DNA of 64,000 nt from Mesorhizobium ventifaucium (GCF_935822925.1 NZ_CAKXZS010000014.1:24814-88813); one strand, 5' to 3'; counted from the first letter of the stretch, positions 1-11,629 are shown. Numbers and translations are program-made. Notes: a model not told the origin generated them from the letters alone.

Positions 1-50
1 TATCTCCCCCCTTGTGGGGGAGATGTCCGGCAGGACAGAGGGGGGCGCGA
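1..50. repeat. Fragment of a dispersed palindromic repeat
   Basis: A C-rich/G-rich palindrome has arms at 2-10 and 16-24, and a second G-run follows at 41-47. Its composition and layout recall the MITE-like elements at 18838-19014 and 20989-21170, but it is a different variant and is cut by the window edge. No coding capacity is seen. Confidence 0.45.
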
Positions 51-100
51 AGGATCGCTACGGTTTTCATCCTGCATCCTGCAACGCTCGAAATGGCGCA

Positions 101-844
101 TCAGCGCGACAATATCGCCCGCAAATGCTCGAGGAGCATGGCGACGCCCTTTTGCCCCAGTTCCATTGAAGCCTCAGGGGCGGTCGCCGTGTACCATCCC
201 GTATTGTCGGCGAAGCGGCCGGCGTCCACCGCTTCCGGACATAGCGCCAGCATCAGTGACGTCTCGCCGATGCCGGCATGATCGAACGGATACTGGCCGT
301 CCGTCGCCGCCGGCATCAGCGGATGCACCTGTATCCAGTTGAAGAAATTGGCGCCTTCGGCATGTCCGGAATAGTAATCGGCCATCGCCTGCGAGCCCCA
401 CCAGCCCTCGCCGCGCTCCTTTTCGAGGAAGCGGAAGATCGCCTGCCGGCCGGCGCTCTTGAAGGCGAGATCGGTCGGCATGCCGGCGGCGAAATTCTCG
501 GTCTGGTGGTGGATGATGGCATGGACGTCGCGAAAGCCGATGCGCAGCAGGCTGTAGAACAATTCCTCAGCGAACGGCGCCAGCGCGTTGCCGCCGACCT
601 GCACCGAGCCGCTGCCTTCAGGCGGCGCTACCGCATAGCTAGCCGCACCGTAATAAAAGGGCGGCAGGATGACGATGTCGGCTTCGCGCTCGAACAGCTC
701 CAGCGTCTTGACGACCGCCAGCGTGTCCATGCCGACGGCCATGTGCTCGCCGTGGTATTCGAGTACACCGAGCGGGAGGACGACCGGCCAGTTTTCGGCG
801 ATCGCCTTGCGGATCTGGTTGGGCAGCATCAACTCGTAGCGCAT
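101..844 (-). CDS. Creatininase-family metal-dependent amidohydrolase
   Basis: This 247-residue protein has the creatininase fold signature. The N-terminal motif GVLEYHGEHMAVGMDT supplies E29, H31 and D40 in the spacing of the family metal site (usually GSTEQHGPHLPLGTD), and HAGIGETSLML near residue 190 matches the conserved HAGExETS block. Members hydrolyse cyclic or linear amides (creatinine, formamides) or act in peptide-cofactor maturation; the substrate here is unknown. It lies 3 bp downstream of the SIS gene on the same strand, so the two are very probably co-transcribed. Length is normal. The family is secure, the substrate is not. Confidence 0.8.
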   Translation of the reverse strand: MRYELMLPNQIRKAIAENWPVVLPLGVLEYHGEHMAVGMDTLAVVKTLELFEREADIVILPPFYYGAASYAVAPPEGSGSVQVGGNALAPFAEELFYSLLRIGFRDVHAIIHHQTENFAAGMPTDLAFKSAGRQAIFRFLEKERGEGWWGSQAMADYYSGHAEGANFFNWIQVHPLMPAATDGQYPFDHAGIGETSLMLALCPEAVDAGRFADNTGWYTATAPEASMELGQKGVAMLLEHLRAILSR

Positions 845-847
845 GAT

Positions 848-1414
848 CTATTCCATGTTGGTGTGACGGGCACGCATCGCCTCGGGCGACATGCCGGTGA
901 TTGTCCTGAGCTTCAGCACCATCACCTCGAACAACAGGAACAACGCGCCTTCGAAGACCGACCCCATCGGCAGCACGGATGTCTTTTCCGAACCCTGGTC
1001 GTCGGCCATCGTCTGCGCCGGGACGAGCAAGGTGAAGTCGGCAAGTTTTGCCGCGCTGCTCCCGGTCTGGGCAGTTAGCAGCAGGACTGTCGCACCCGCC
1101 TCGCAAGCGACCCGCATCAGGGTGAGCACGGTCGAGGTTTCGCCCGGCCCGGAACTGACGAAAAAGACGTCCCCCGCCGCGAGCGGCGGCGTGTTCATGT
1201 CGCCGACCACAGAGATCGGCAGGCCGAGATGGTAGAGCCGCATGGCGAAGCCCTTGACCTGCAAGGCCTCGCGGCCGCAGCCATAGACGGCGATCTTTTG
1301 CGCACCGGCCAGCATTGCGCAGGCGGCGTCGATGCTGCTTTCATCCACTCGCTCCAGCACGCCGCCAAGCTCGCCCAACGCGATCGCGAACAGATCGGTG
1401 CCGGCCCTGGTCAT
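848..1414 (-). CDS. SIS-domain sugar isomerase-like protein
   Basis: This is a single SIS (sugar isomerase) domain of about 188 residues. It has the phosphosugar-binding pattern AVYGCGREALQVKGFAMRL early and VSSGPGETSTVL in the middle, the arrangement seen in 6-phospho-3-hexuloisomerase-like proteins. I take MTRAGTDLFA at 1414 as the start because the SIS fold begins there; an in-frame ATG at 1498 would add 28 residues. It is the first gene of a two-gene unit with the creatininase-family gene and is divergent from an aldo/keto reductase, suggesting a small carbohydrate catabolic locus that continues to the left. A true hexuloisomerase role is not shown. Confidence 0.75.
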   Translation of the reverse strand: MTRAGTDLFAIALGELGGVLERVDESSIDAACAMLAGAQKIAVYGCGREALQVKGFAMRLYHLGLPISVVGDMNTPPLAAGDVFFVSSGPGETSTVLTLMRVACEAGATVLLLTAQTGSSAAKLADFTLLVPAQTMADDQGSEKTSVLPMGSVFEGALFLLFEVMVLKLRTITGMSPEAMRARHTNME

Positions 1415-1600
1415 GACGGTTCCGCCAGTCTGCCGGGGGCCGAAAAAGGTCTGGATTGTCTGATCATTTTTTCCGCCGAACAGCTTGTTTTCATTCATGC
1501 TACCGCCGCGAAAATCCGTGTCCAACGGCGCTGCGCGCTTTTGCTGTGCCACGGGCGTGATAGTGTCATGTCAGACAAATCAACCAGGAAACGACAGGGC

Positions 1601-2623
1601 ATGAAGACACGGCATTTCGACCGCATCGGCAATGGCGGCATCGCGTTCACGGAACTTGGCTTCGGCACGGCGCCGCTCGGCAATCTCTATCGTGCTGTCT
1701 CCGACGAGGATGCCAAGGCCACCCTGGAGACCGCATGGCAAGTCGGCTGCCGTTACTACGACACCGCGCCACTCTACGGGCTTGGCCTGTCGGAAACGCG
1801 GCTCAATCCGTTCCTGCGCTCGAAAAAGCGCGACGACTATGTGCTGTCGAGCAAGGTCGGCCGCATCATGCGCGCCTGCCCGCCGGACCAGCGCACCGGC
1901 ATCGGCAAGTTCTTCGACACGCCGTCGCGCCGCGAGGTCTACGACTACAGCTATGACGGCGTCATGCGCTCCTTCGAAGCCTCGCTGGAACGCCTCGGCG
2001 TCGACCGCATCGACATTCTTTTCGTGCATGACGTCGACGTCTTCACCCATGGCAGCAAGGAGGCCTCGGACCAGCGCATCGAGGAGTTCATGCGCTCGGG
2101 CTATTACGGGCTGCTGTCCCTGCGTGACCAGGGCGTCATCAAGGCGTTCGGCGGCGGCATCAACGAATGGCAGGTTGCCCAGACACTTGCCGAGCGCGGC
2201 GACTTCGACCTTTTCCTGCTTGCCGGGCGCTATACGCTGCTGGAGCAGGACGCGCTGCAATCCTTCCTGCCGCTATGCCAGAAGCGCGGCATCGGCATCG
2301 TTCTCGGCGGGCCGTATAATTCCGGCATCCTGGCAACCGGTCCGAAGCCCGGCGCCTATTACAATTACACCGAGGCGCCGCAGGACATCATCGACCGCGT
2401 CGCGCGCATCGAGGCCGTCTGCCAGCGCCACGGTGTGCGCCTGATCGAGGCGGCACTGCAATTTCCGCTGCTGCACCCTTCGGTCGTGTCGGTGATCCCC
2501 GGCGGCCAGCGGCCGAGCGAGGTCGAAAGCAATCGGTCGCTGCTCGACGCGAAGCTGCCATCAGCACTCTGGGCCGATCTCAAGAACGAAGGGCTGATGC
2601 GCGCCGATGCACCGACGGCATAA
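1601..2623 (+). CDS. Aldo/keto reductase, D-threo-aldose 1-dehydrogenase-like
   Basis: This 340-residue NAD(P)-dependent aldo/keto reductase has the catalytic tetrad visible: D54 and Y59 in YYDTAPLYG, K85 in VLSSKVGR and H in ILFVHDVD. The C-terminal VSVIPGGQRPSEV block is the nucleotide-binding edge. The layout is that of L-fucose/D-threo-aldose 1-dehydrogenases, which oxidise the C1 hemiacetal of sugars to lactones. The start at 1601 is chosen because MKTRHFDRIGNGG opens the fold; an in-frame ATG at 1568 would add 11 residues. It is transcribed divergently from the SIS/creatininase pair, fitting joint control of a sugar pathway. Confidence 0.82.
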   Translation: MKTRHFDRIGNGGIAFTELGFGTAPLGNLYRAVSDEDAKATLETAWQVGCRYYDTAPLYGLGLSETRLNPFLRSKKRDDYVLSSKVGRIMRACPPDQRTGIGKFFDTPSRREVYDYSYDGVMRSFEASLERLGVDRIDILFVHDVDVFTHGSKEASDQRIEEFMRSGYYGLLSLRDQGVIKAFGGGINEWQVAQTLAERGDFDLFLLAGRYTLLEQDALQSFLPLCQKRGIGIVLGGPYNSGILATGPKPGAYYNYTEAPQDIIDRVARIEAVCQRHGVRLIEAALQFPLLHPSVVSVIPGGQRPSEVESNRSLLDAKLPSALWADLKNEGLMRADAPTA

Positions 2624-2680
2624 AGCCGCCTGCTGCCATCTCGACGATTGCCGGCCGAGACAAAAGGTCGGGCGCAAAAG

Positions 2681-2705
2681 AAAAGCCGGGGCATGCCCGG
2701 CTTTT
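2681..2705. terminator. Bidirectional intrinsic terminator
   Basis: Ten-base arms AAAAGCCGGG and CCCGGCTTTT enclose a 5-base loop (2691-2695). The A/T tracts on both sides let it stop the aldo/keto reductase transcript (plus) and the convergent hupB transcript (minus). Confidence 0.85.
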
Positions 2706-2734
2706 CTGGTCGCTGAAAAAGGTTCGAAGCCCGC

Positions 2735-3007
2735 TTAGTTGACTGCGTCCTTGAGGCCCTTGCCGGCCGAAAACTTCGGCACGGTGCGCGCCGGAATCTG
2801 CACTTCCGCGCCGGTCTGCGGATTGCGGCCGGTCGAGGCAGCGCGTTTTGACACGGTAAAATTTCCGAAGCCGACAAGCCGGACATCGCCGCCCTTCTTC
2901 AGTTCGCCGGTGATGACGGAGAACACCGCATCGACCGCCGACTGCGCGTCACCCTTCGAAATACTCGCGGCATCGGCGACAGCGGACACCAGTTCGTTCT
3001 TGTTCAT
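2735..3007 (-). CDS. hupB: HU-family DNA-binding protein
   Basis: This is a 90-residue histone-like HU protein, the family's exact usual length. It has the N-terminal helices MNKNELVSAVA, the GFGNF turn and the beta-arm GRNPQTGAEVQIPA with the proline that intercalates DNA. HU dimers bind and bend DNA non-specifically in the nucleoid. The gene follows lon on the same strand with terminators between them, so it has its own promoter in 3008-3110. The order clpP-clpX-lon-hupB is conserved in alphaproteobacteria, which supports the name. Confidence 0.95.
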   Translation of the reverse strand: MNKNELVSAVADAASISKGDAQSAVDAVFSVITGELKKGGDVRLVGFGNFTVSKRAASTGRNPQTGAEVQIPARTVPKFSAGKGLKDAVN

Positions 3008-3113
3008 AAAAATTCCCTTCCATGAGAAACCGGAACGTACGACTCATCCGGCAGGAAACGGACTTTAGAAAGAAGCGCTTCCGCAACCAAGTCGAAAAGC
3101 GTCAAAAGAGTCG

Positions 3114-3141
3114 AAAAAACCCCGGAATTCCGGGGTTTTTT
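3114..3141. terminator. Perfect palindrome upstream of hupB, second terminator after lon
   Basis: A 28-base perfect palindrome is centred on GAATTC with CCCCGG arms bounded by A6 and T6 tracts. It can work as a terminator in either direction. It follows the first lon terminator by a few bases, giving a tandem stop between lon and hupB. Confidence 0.8.
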
Positions 3142-3145
3142 CATG

Positions 3146-3170
3146 AAAAAGCCGGGCGCTGGGGCCCGGC
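3146..3170 (-). terminator. Intrinsic terminator of lon
   Basis: Read on the minus strand, a GCCGGGC/GCCCGGC stem with a 6-base loop is followed directly by five T residues. It lies 32 bases after the lon stop codon, a normal position for a rho-independent terminator. Confidence 0.85.
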
Positions 3171-3201
3171 TCTCTCTTGTGCATTGCAACTTTAGCACGA
3201 T

Positions 3202-5613
<2,412 letters not shown>

Positions 5614-5814
5614 TGTCCAACCTTTCATGTCGCGGCCGCCAATCGGCCAACCGCGAATCTCATATTAACGACCGGGGATGGTTCCGCCTACCACCGTTTG
5701 TGACGGGAGTTTTACAGCACAGAATTCGGCGCCACGGCCTTCCTCCGTTAGTTGGAGGCACGCGGGACAAAGATCAAGGGTCGACACGAAACCGTTCATC
5801 CAATCCGTCACAAA

Positions 5815-5871
5815 CCGTTCATCAAAAGTCGGGCCGTTCATCACAAGTCGGCCCGTTCATCACAAGTCGGC
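5815..5871. repeat. Three tandem 19-bp units between clpX and lon
   Basis: Three near-identical 19-bp units (5815-5833, 5834-5852, 5853-5871), each beginning CCGTTCATCA and ending AAGTCGG plus one base, lie head to tail; a partial unit begins near 5792. They sit about 200 bases upstream of the lon start and just past the clpX terminator. No spacer structure is present, so this is not CRISPR. It could bind a regulator or be a slippage expansion. Confidence 0.8.
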
Positions 5872-5885
5872 CCCGTCTAAACAAC

Positions 5886-5905
5886 AAAAGGCGCCTCGCG
5901 GCGCC
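5886..5905 (-). terminator. Intrinsic terminator of clpX
   Basis: GGCGCC arms (5890-5895 and 5900-5905) with a TCGC loop are followed on the minus strand by TTTTG. The hairpin is 29 bases after the clpX stop codon. Confidence 0.75.
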
Positions 5906-5934
5906 ATTTGAAGAACTCCACTAAAGAGGGTACG

Positions 5935-7209
5935 TCAGGCGCTGACGTTGCCCTTCTTTTCCTTTTGCTCGGAATAGATGTAGAGCGGCCTGGCGTTGCC
6001 GGACACCACCTCTTCCGAAATAACCACTTCGCGCACGCCTTCCAGCGCCGGCAGTTCGAACATCGTGTCGAGCAGGATCGCTTCCATGATCGAGCGCAGG
6101 CCGCGCGCGCCGGTCTTGCGCTCGATAGCGCGCTTGGCGATGGCCGACAGCGCATTCTCATGGAAGGTCAGGTCGACATTCTCCATCTCGAACAGCCGCT
6201 GATACTGCTTGACCAGCGCGTTCTTCGGCTCGGTCAGGATCTGGATCAGCGCCGGCTCGTCGAGGTCCTCCAGCGTTGCCAGGACCGGCAGACGGCCGAC
6301 GAACTCGGGAATGAGGCCGAACTTCAACAGATCTTCAGGCTCGACCAGACGGAAAACGTCGCCGGTGCGGCGATCCTCGGGCGACGCGACGGTGGCGCCG
6401 AAGCCGATCGAGGTCTTGCGGCCGCGATCCGAGATGATCTTGTCCAGCCCGGCGAAGGCGCCGCCGCAGATGAACAGGATGTTGGCGGTGTCGACCTGCA
6501 GGAATTCCTGCTGCGGATGCTTCCTGCCGCCCTGCGGCGGCACGGACGCGACCGTGCCTTCCATGATCTTCAACAGCGCCTGCTGCACGCCCTCGCCCGA
6601 CACGTCGCGGGTGATCGAGGGATTGTCCGACTTGCGTGAGATCTTGTCGATCTCGTCGATGTAGACGATGCCGCGCTGGGCACGCTCGACATTGTAGTCG
6701 GCCGACTGCAAGAGCTTCAGGATGATATTCTCGACGTCCTCACCGACATAGCCGGCCTCGGTCAGCGTCGTCGCATCGGCCATGGTGAACGGCACGTCGA
6801 TGATGCGGGCCAGCGTCTGCGCAAGCAGAGTCTTGCCGCAACCGGTCGGGCCGATCAGCAAGATGTTGGACTTCGCCAGCTCGACGTCGTTGTTCTTGCC
6901 GGCATGCGCGAGGCGCTTGTAGTGGTTGTGGACGGCCACCGACAGCACGCGCTTTGCGTAGGGCTGGCCGATGACGTAGTCGTCGAGAACCTTGAGGATC
7001 TCCTGCGGGGTCGGCACGCCCTCGCGCGACTTCACCATTGAGGTCTTGTTCTCCTCGCGGATGATGTCCATGCAGAGCTCGACGCATTCGTCGCAGATGA
7101 ACACCGTCGGGCCGGCGATCAGCTTGCGCACTTCGTGCTGGCTTTTGCCGCAAAACGAGCAATAAAGCGTGTTCTTGGAATCACCGCCGCTGTTGCCGAC
7201 CTTGCTCAT
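5935..7209 (-). CDS. clpX: ClpX, ATP-binding unfoldase subunit of ClpXP
   Basis: This 424-residue AAA+ unfoldase feeds substrates to ClpP. The N-terminal zinc-binding domain has four cysteines (C17, C20, C39, C42) in CSFCGK and ICDEC. Walker A GPTGCGKT is at 120-127, Walker B is in VYIDEIDKI, and the [11 protein letters not shown] sensor-2 region is near the C terminus. The start at 7209 is chosen over the ATG at 7215 because AAGGA then lies 7 bases upstream; at 7215 it would be too close. It is downstream of clpP and upstream of lon on the same strand. Confidence 0.98.
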   Translation of the reverse strand: MSKVGNSGGDSKNTLYCSFCGKSQHEVRKLIAGPTVFICDECVELCMDIIREENKTSMVKSREGVPTPQEILKVLDDYVIGQPYAKRVLSVAVHNHYKRLAHAGKNNDVELAKSNILLIGPTGCGKTLLAQTLARIIDVPFTMADATTLTEAGYVGEDVENIILKLLQSADYNVERAQRGIVYIDEIDKISRKSDNPSITRDVSGEGVQQALLKIMEGTVASVPPQGGRKHPQQEFLQVDTANILFICGGAFAGLDKIISDRGRKTSIGFGATVASPEDRRTGDVFRLVEPEDLLKFGLIPEFVGRLPVLATLEDLDEPALIQILTEPKNALVKQYQRLFEMENVDLTFHENALSAIAKRAIERKTGARGLRSIMEAILLDTMFELPALEGVREVVISEEVVSGNARPLYIYSEQKEKKGNVSA

Positions 7210-7503
7210 TTTCATGTCCTTTCATAGCCGCCCGCCGATGGTCTGGTTGAAAGGGCGCATATCTTAATCTATCGCGGGAAATCGCCACCGCCAGTAGTCC
7301 GGCTCCCGCAACGCATTCCATACGAAACACATATCAGAAAACGTCGCAATGATTCGCACCAACCCCGCACAAAGCTAAGCCGTCGAAAATCAACATAGGC
7401 TTAACGTAGGCAATCGCTCCCGTCGTGGGAACAGCCAATTGTGGCCGAAATGCCGCAAGCGGCATCAAAAGCGTGTTTTCCCGCCATCCAACTGCCACCG
7501 GGC
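7210..7503. other. clpP-clpX intergenic region
   Basis: No gene is visible in about 290 bases. A 16-base palindrome at 7450-7465 (ATGCCGC/GCGGCAT) lies about 40 bases past the clpP stop, with only a short T run on the minus strand, and could be a weak clpP terminator. The rest should carry the clpX promoter; I could not assign -35/-10 boxes. Confidence 0.4.
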
Positions 7504-8133
7504 TTATGTGGCAAGACCCTCGATCGGCTCACGCGACGAAATGACCTTGTCGATGAGGCCGAATTCCTTGGCCTCGTCGGAGGTCATGAAATGGTCGCGG
7601 TCGAGCGTCCTCTCAATCTCGTCGTAGCTCTTGCCGGTGTGCTTGACATAGACCTCGTTGAGACGGCGCTTCAGCTTGATGATGTCCTGGGCGTGGCGCT
7701 CGATGTCGGAAGCCTGGCCCTGAAAACCACCGGAAGGCTGGTGGACCATGATGCGGGCGTTCGGCGTGGCGAAGCGCATGCCCTTCTCGCCGGCGGTGAG
7801 AAGCAGCGAGCCCATCGAGGCGGCCTGGCCGATGCACAGCGTCGCCACCGCCGGCTTGATGAACTGCATGGTGTCGTAGATCGCCATGCCCGAGGTGACG
7901 ACGCCGCCGGGCGAATTGATGTAGAGGTTGATTTCCTTCTTCGGATTCTCGGCTTCGAGGAACAGGAGCTGCGCGCAGACCAGCGTCGCCATGCCGTCCT
8001 CGACCGGACCGGTGATGAAAATGATCCGCTCTTTCAGGAGCCGCGAGAAAATGTCGTAGGCCCGCTCGCCGCGATTGGTCTGCTCGACCACCATCGGAAC
8101 GAGGTTCATGTAGGTTTCGACGGGGTTCTTCAT
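7504..8133 (-). CDS. clpP: ClpP, proteolytic subunit of ClpXP/ClpAP
   Basis: This is a 209-residue Ser protease with the full catalytic triad: S106 in GQAASMGS, H131 in IMVHQPSGG and D180 in [17 protein letters not shown] forms the handle/oxyanion region. ClpP forms tetradecamers in the cytosol and degrades polypeptides delivered by ClpX or ClpA. Length matches rhizobial ClpP. Together with clpX and lon it forms a proteostasis cluster, each gene with its own intergenic region rather than a tight operon. Confidence 0.98.
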   Translation of the reverse strand: MKNPVETYMNLVPMVVEQTNRGERAYDIFSRLLKERIIFITGPVEDGMATLVCAQLLFLEAENPKKEINLYINSPGGVVTSGMAIYDTMQFIKPAVATLCIGQAASMGSLLLTAGEKGMRFATPNARIMVHQPSGGFQGQASDIERHAQDIIKLKRRLNEVYVKHTGKSYDEIERTLDRDHFMTSDEAKEFGLIDKVISSREPIEGLAT

Positions 8134-8461
8134 GGACTATCCCTTATTGAAGATGGGATTCCGGCGCCGGGAGATTAGCAAGTCGGGGCAGAATCGGTTC
8201 TGGATCGTTATCCCAGTAAATAGGATGTCGGCTCACCCTAGCGCAAGGCCGCCCCCTCCTAGCCATCCGGTTAAGTCGAATCAAGGTTTCTGCACAGAAT
8301 TCGCCCGAAGCTGCACCGGCTGCTGTTGAAGCGGCGCGGCTGCGCTGCCGAGTAGCACTTTCTTAACCGCGTCGCTTAACAAAATATCGAAACTGCTTTC
8401 CCGCGATGCAGCTTCCCCTACAATTCAGCGTTGAGCTTGAACTGAAGGTTCAAACAGTGCC
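8134..8461. other. clpP upstream region
   Basis: The 328 bases between the divergent clpP start and the gene at 8462 hold no convincing open frame. Promoters for both directions must lie here, but I could not assign them by eye. Confidence 0.4.
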
Positions 8462-9045
8462 ATGATCGGGAAAACTGCTTCCTCGGCCATCGCCAGCCTC
8501 GCCGTTCTCGGCATGGTGTCCGAAACGGCTGCCGGCGGGGTCGAATGCTACGAGCAGGTCCACAGGCCGTCCGTCTACGAGACAGTTACGAAAACGTGCT
8601 CGTCAGCCCGGCCGGTCAGCAGGTGGAGTATGTTCCGGCGATCTACGGGACGCGCGAGCGGGTGGTGCAGATTGCACCGGCGCGTGTCAGCTACGAGATC
8701 GTGCCTGCCATTAGCCGCACCATCTACCGCATGGTGAAGGTCGATGACGGCGGCGACTCCTGGGGATGGCGCGTCATCAATGGCCGCAAGGTGCTGTGCA
8801 AGATCAGGCACAAGGCGCGCTATGAACGGGTAGCCGAGACCGTGATGGTGCAGCCGGAGCGCCAACGGCGCGTCGTCAGTCCCGCCGAATACGAGAGCGT
8901 CGCCGAGGAGGTTCCGGTGCAGCCGGAGCAGCGGCGGATCGTCAATTTTCCCGCCTCCTACCAGACGGTGGCGCGCCGGGTTCTGGTCCGCGAGGGCTCG
9001 TCGCGCTGGCGGCAAGTGCGTATTCCGCGGCACTGCCGGTTTTAG
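8462..9045 (+). pseudogene. Frameshifted exported repeat protein
   Basis: The first frame gives a signal-peptide-like start (MIGKTASSAIASLAVLGMV) and runs to VYETVT near 8590; the second frame continues ENVLVSPAGQQVEYVPAIYG to 9045. Together they make one protein of about 194 residues. One missing base at about 8590 (the sequence implies ACG-GAAAAC reduced to ACGAAAAC) breaks it. The body is a set of degenerate repeats of the form Y-E-x-V-x-E-x-V-x-V-x-P (YERVAETVMVQP, YESVAEEVPVQP, YQTVARRVLV). I recall similar uncharacterised exported proteins in rhizobia; function is unknown. It may be a real pseudogene or a base-calling error. Confidence 0.7.
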
Positions 9046-9046
9046 G

Positions 9047-10153
9047 TCAGACCGCCTCCGCCCGCAGCCACACCTTCAAGCCGCCGACGTCGCCATTGCC
9101 GACGGTCGCTGCGACACGCCTGCCGACCGCCGCGCCGAACTTGTAGCCGTGGCCGGAGCAGGCCGAGACGACAAGGCATTTGCCCTTCTCATGCGCCAGG
9201 AATTTTTCGTCGGCGGTGAAGGTGTAGGCGCAGGTGACGACCTCGGTCACCTCATATTCTTCGACACGGGCAATCGGCGGCGAAAACAGGTCGCGGATCG
9301 CCTCGCCCTCGCCCGCCACCGGCTGGCGGTTCCAGTCGGCATCGCTGGTCGGCACCCTGTGCAGGCCCGAGCCGAATTTCATGCCGGCGCCGCCGGACGG
9401 CGGGATCACGTAGCCGTCGACGGCGCCGCCGACATCGAGGATGACCGGGGCCGTCTGCCACGCCGCTTTCAGATCCGCCGGCGGTTCGACATAGGCGAGC
9501 GCGGTGCGCCAGGTCTTCAGGTCGCCACCCAGCTCCGGAAACAGTTTCAGCACCCAGGCACCGGCGGCGATGACGATGCGGTCGGCCTGCATCGTCTCGC
9601 CGCTTTCAAGCACGAGGCGGCCAGCCTCGGCGTCGACCTCCGTCACCTTGCTGTTCTCGTAGACATTGGCGCCGTTTCTCCGCAGCCATCCGGCGAGGCG
9701 GGAGGCAATCTTGCGACAATGCAGCGCACCACCCTCCGGCGAAAAATACGCGTAGCGGAACGAGCCGGGCTGCAGGAACCGCCAGCGTTTAGCCGCGGCG
9801 TCCGGCTCGAACAGTTCGATCGGGTAGTTCCCGGCTTCCATGCCCTCGCGGTATTCCTCGGCTTCGTCTCCCGGCTCGCGCGAAATGCAGATGAAGCCGC
9901 GGGGGTCGAGATGGCTTTCGCCGAGATCGGCCCACATCTCGTCCCAGGCCTCATAGGCTTCGGTGATCAGCCGGCCATAACCCGAGGCTGCGCCATAGGC
10001 GCGGCGGATGATGCGGTGATGGTCGCCCGAGGCGGCAAGCGGATTGGGAATCGGTCCCTGCTCAACGATCGAGACCCGGTGCCCAGCCTTGACCAGCGAC
10101 CACGCCGTCGAAAGCCCCGCAATGCCTGCACCGACCACGATCACATTCATCAA
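9047..10153 (-). CDS. FAD-dependent amine oxidase, sarcosine oxidase/N-methyltryptophan oxidase type
   Basis: This 368-residue flavoprotein of the DAO superfamily has the N-terminal Rossmann motif VVGAGIAGLSTAW and the ADRIVIAAGAW segment near residue 190. C-terminal CSGHGYKFG resembles the region of monomeric sarcosine oxidases where FAD is bound. Such enzymes oxidise N-methyl amino acids to the amino acid and formaldehyde with H2O2. MM at the start makes 10150 an equal alternative. It ends 1 bp from the broken plus-strand gene at 9045, tail to tail. The exact substrate cannot be read from the sequence. Confidence 0.8.
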   Translation of the reverse strand: MMNVIVVGAGIAGLSTAWSLVKAGHRVSIVEQGPIPNPLAASGDHHRIIRRAYGAASGYGRLITEAYEAWDEMWADLGESHLDPRGFICISREPGDEAEEYREGMEAGNYPIELFEPDAAAKRWRFLQPGSFRYAYFSPEGGALHCRKIASRLAGWLRRNGANVYENSKVTEVDAEAGRLVLESGETMQADRIVIAAGAWVLKLFPELGGDLKTWRTALAYVEPPADLKAAWQTAPVILDVGGAVDGYVIPPSGGAGMKFGSGLHRVPTSDADWNRQPVAGEGEAIRDLFSPPIARVEEYEVTEVVTCAYTFTADEKFLAHEKGKCLVVSACSGHGYKFGAAVGRRVAATVGNGDVGGLKVWLRAEAV

Positions 10154-10291
10154 AACCGTCTTTCCGCAGCCGCGTGGCTGGCTTAACTAGAAGGATTGCC
10201 GCGCCAACATACGGTCTGGCATCAAGCTGGCAAGCCTTGGAGCGCCGCGCGTCGATGGACGCGCAAAGGACGCTCCAACACTTTAGAATCT

Positions 10292-10339
10292 GCGCATGAT
10301 CCTTTCCGAAAACCGATTCCGGTTTTCGGGGTCATGCGC
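10292..10339. repeat. 48-bp palindromic intergenic element
   Basis: Outer arms GCGCATGA/TCATGCGC and inner arms CCGAAAACC/GGTTTTCGG form a long imperfect hairpin between the amine oxidase and P450 genes. It resembles short dispersed palindromes of rhizobial genomes. It ends 12 bases before the P450 start codon, so it would lie in that gene's leader. Confidence 0.7.
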
Positions 10340-10351
10340 TAATGATCCAGA

Positions 10352-11602
10352 ATGACCGATTTGGTGCCACCAACTTACCTGGCCTTCGATCCGGCCACCC
10401 GCCATGTGCGGCTCGATCCACACGAGGCGGCTTTCTTCCAGAACCCCTACGCGGCTTATGCGTTCATGCATGGCGCATCGAATGTCTTCTTCTGGGAAGA
10501 GTTCGGCTGCTGGTGCTTTGGCGGCTTCGATGACGTCAACCGGCTGCTGCGCGACCGCCGCTTCGGCCGCCAGAACCCGGCCGGCATCCCTGACAGAAGC
10601 GGCGTCGGCGAGGACCGCACCCATCTCAGCACCTTCGACGGCATCGAGGCCAATTCGATGCTGGAGCTGGAGCCGCCCGTGCACACCAGGCTCAGAACGC
10701 TGGTCAACCGCGCCTTCGTCTCGCGTCAGGTCGAGCGGCTCAGGCCACGCGTCGAGGCGCTCGCCAACGAGCTGATCGACCGTTTCGAGCCGGGCCAAGT
10801 CGACCTGCTGCCGGCTTTCGCCTCGCCTTTGCCGATCACCATCATTGCCGAAATGCTCGGCGTGCCGGTCGAGATGGGGCCGCAACTGCTCGACTGGTCG
10901 CATCAGATGGTCGCCATGTACATGCACGGCCGCACGCGCGAAGCGGAAGAGACAGCCAATCGCGCGGCACATGATTTTTCGAATTTCCTGCGCGGCCATG
11001 TTGCCGAGGGGCGCAAAAACCCCGGCGACGATCTGTTGTCGCTGCTGATTGCGGCACATGAGGACGGCCAGAAGCTCTCCGAGGACGAACTGGTGTCCTC
11101 CGCCATCCTGCTGCTCAACGCCGGCCATGAGGCGACCGTTCACCAGACAGGCAATGCGGTGCGCTCGATCCTCGCGCAAGGCGGCGACCCGCGACGTTTC
11201 TTCATGTCCGCGGAAGCCACTGCTGCGACCGTCGAGGAATGCCTGCGCTTCGACGCGCCGCTGCACATGTTCACGCGTTATGCCTATGAAGAGATCGAGG
11301 TCGGTCCCGGTGTCATCGTGCGGCCGGGCCAGACGATCGGCCTGCTGCTCGGCATGGCCAATCATGATCCGGCTGCCTTTGCCGAACCCTTCGCCTTCAG
11401 GCCGGATCGTAGGGACCAGAAGAACGTCTCGTTCGGCGCCGGCATTCATTTCTGCATCGGCGCGCCGCTCGCCCGGCTCGAATTGCAGCTATCGCTGAAA
11501 ACCTTGTTCGAGCGCCTGCCGCGGCTCCATCTCGCCGAACGGCCGCGCTTTCGCGACACCTATCATTTCCATGGGCTGGAAACGCTCGCCGTGCGCTTTT
11601 GA
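10352..11602 (+). CDS. Cytochrome P450
   Basis: This 416-residue class I bacterial P450 has the heme-ligand loop FGAGIHFCIGAPLA with C368 as thiolate ligand. The K-helix ExxR is EECLR, and the I-helix oxygen-activation motif is LLNAGHEATVH with H in place of the more usual acidic or small residue before E. It is soluble, without a membrane anchor, and would need a ferredoxin/reductase, none of which is adjacent. The substrate is unknown. It is followed after 27 bp by a solute-binding-type protein on the same strand. Confidence 0.93.
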   Translation: MTDLVPPTYLAFDPATRHVRLDPHEAAFFQNPYAAYAFMHGASNVFFWEEFGCWCFGGFDDVNRLLRDRRFGRQNPAGIPDRSGVGEDRTHLSTFDGIEANSMLELEPPVHTRLRTLVNRAFVSRQVERLRPRVEALANELIDRFEPGQVDLLPAFASPLPITIIAEMLGVPVEMGPQLLDWSHQMVAMYMHGRTREAEETANRAAHDFSNFLRGHVAEGRKNPGDDLLSLLIAAHEDGQKLSEDELVSSAILLLNAGHEATVHQTGNAVRSILAQGGDPRRFFMSAEATAATVEECLRFDAPLHMFTRYAYEEIEVGPGVIVRPGQTIGLLLGMANHDPAAFAEPFAFRPDRRDQKNVSFGAGIHFCIGAPLARLELQLSLKTLFERLPRLHLAERPRFRDTYHFHGLETLAVRF

Positions 11603-11629
11603 GAACAGCGGACCTGAGGCTGATATCGC

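Noticed and set aside
5815..5871. Possible CRISPR array
   Set aside because: Units of 19 bases abut each other with no spacer; no cas genes in the window.
8585..8595. Programmed -1 frameshift in the repeat protein
   Set aside because: The ACG-AAA-ACG context is not a good slippery heptamer, and inserting one G restores the family-like VTENVLV reading.
10292..10339. Insertion-sequence end or terminator
   Set aside because: No transposase, target duplication or T tract; better explained as a dispersed palindromic repeat.
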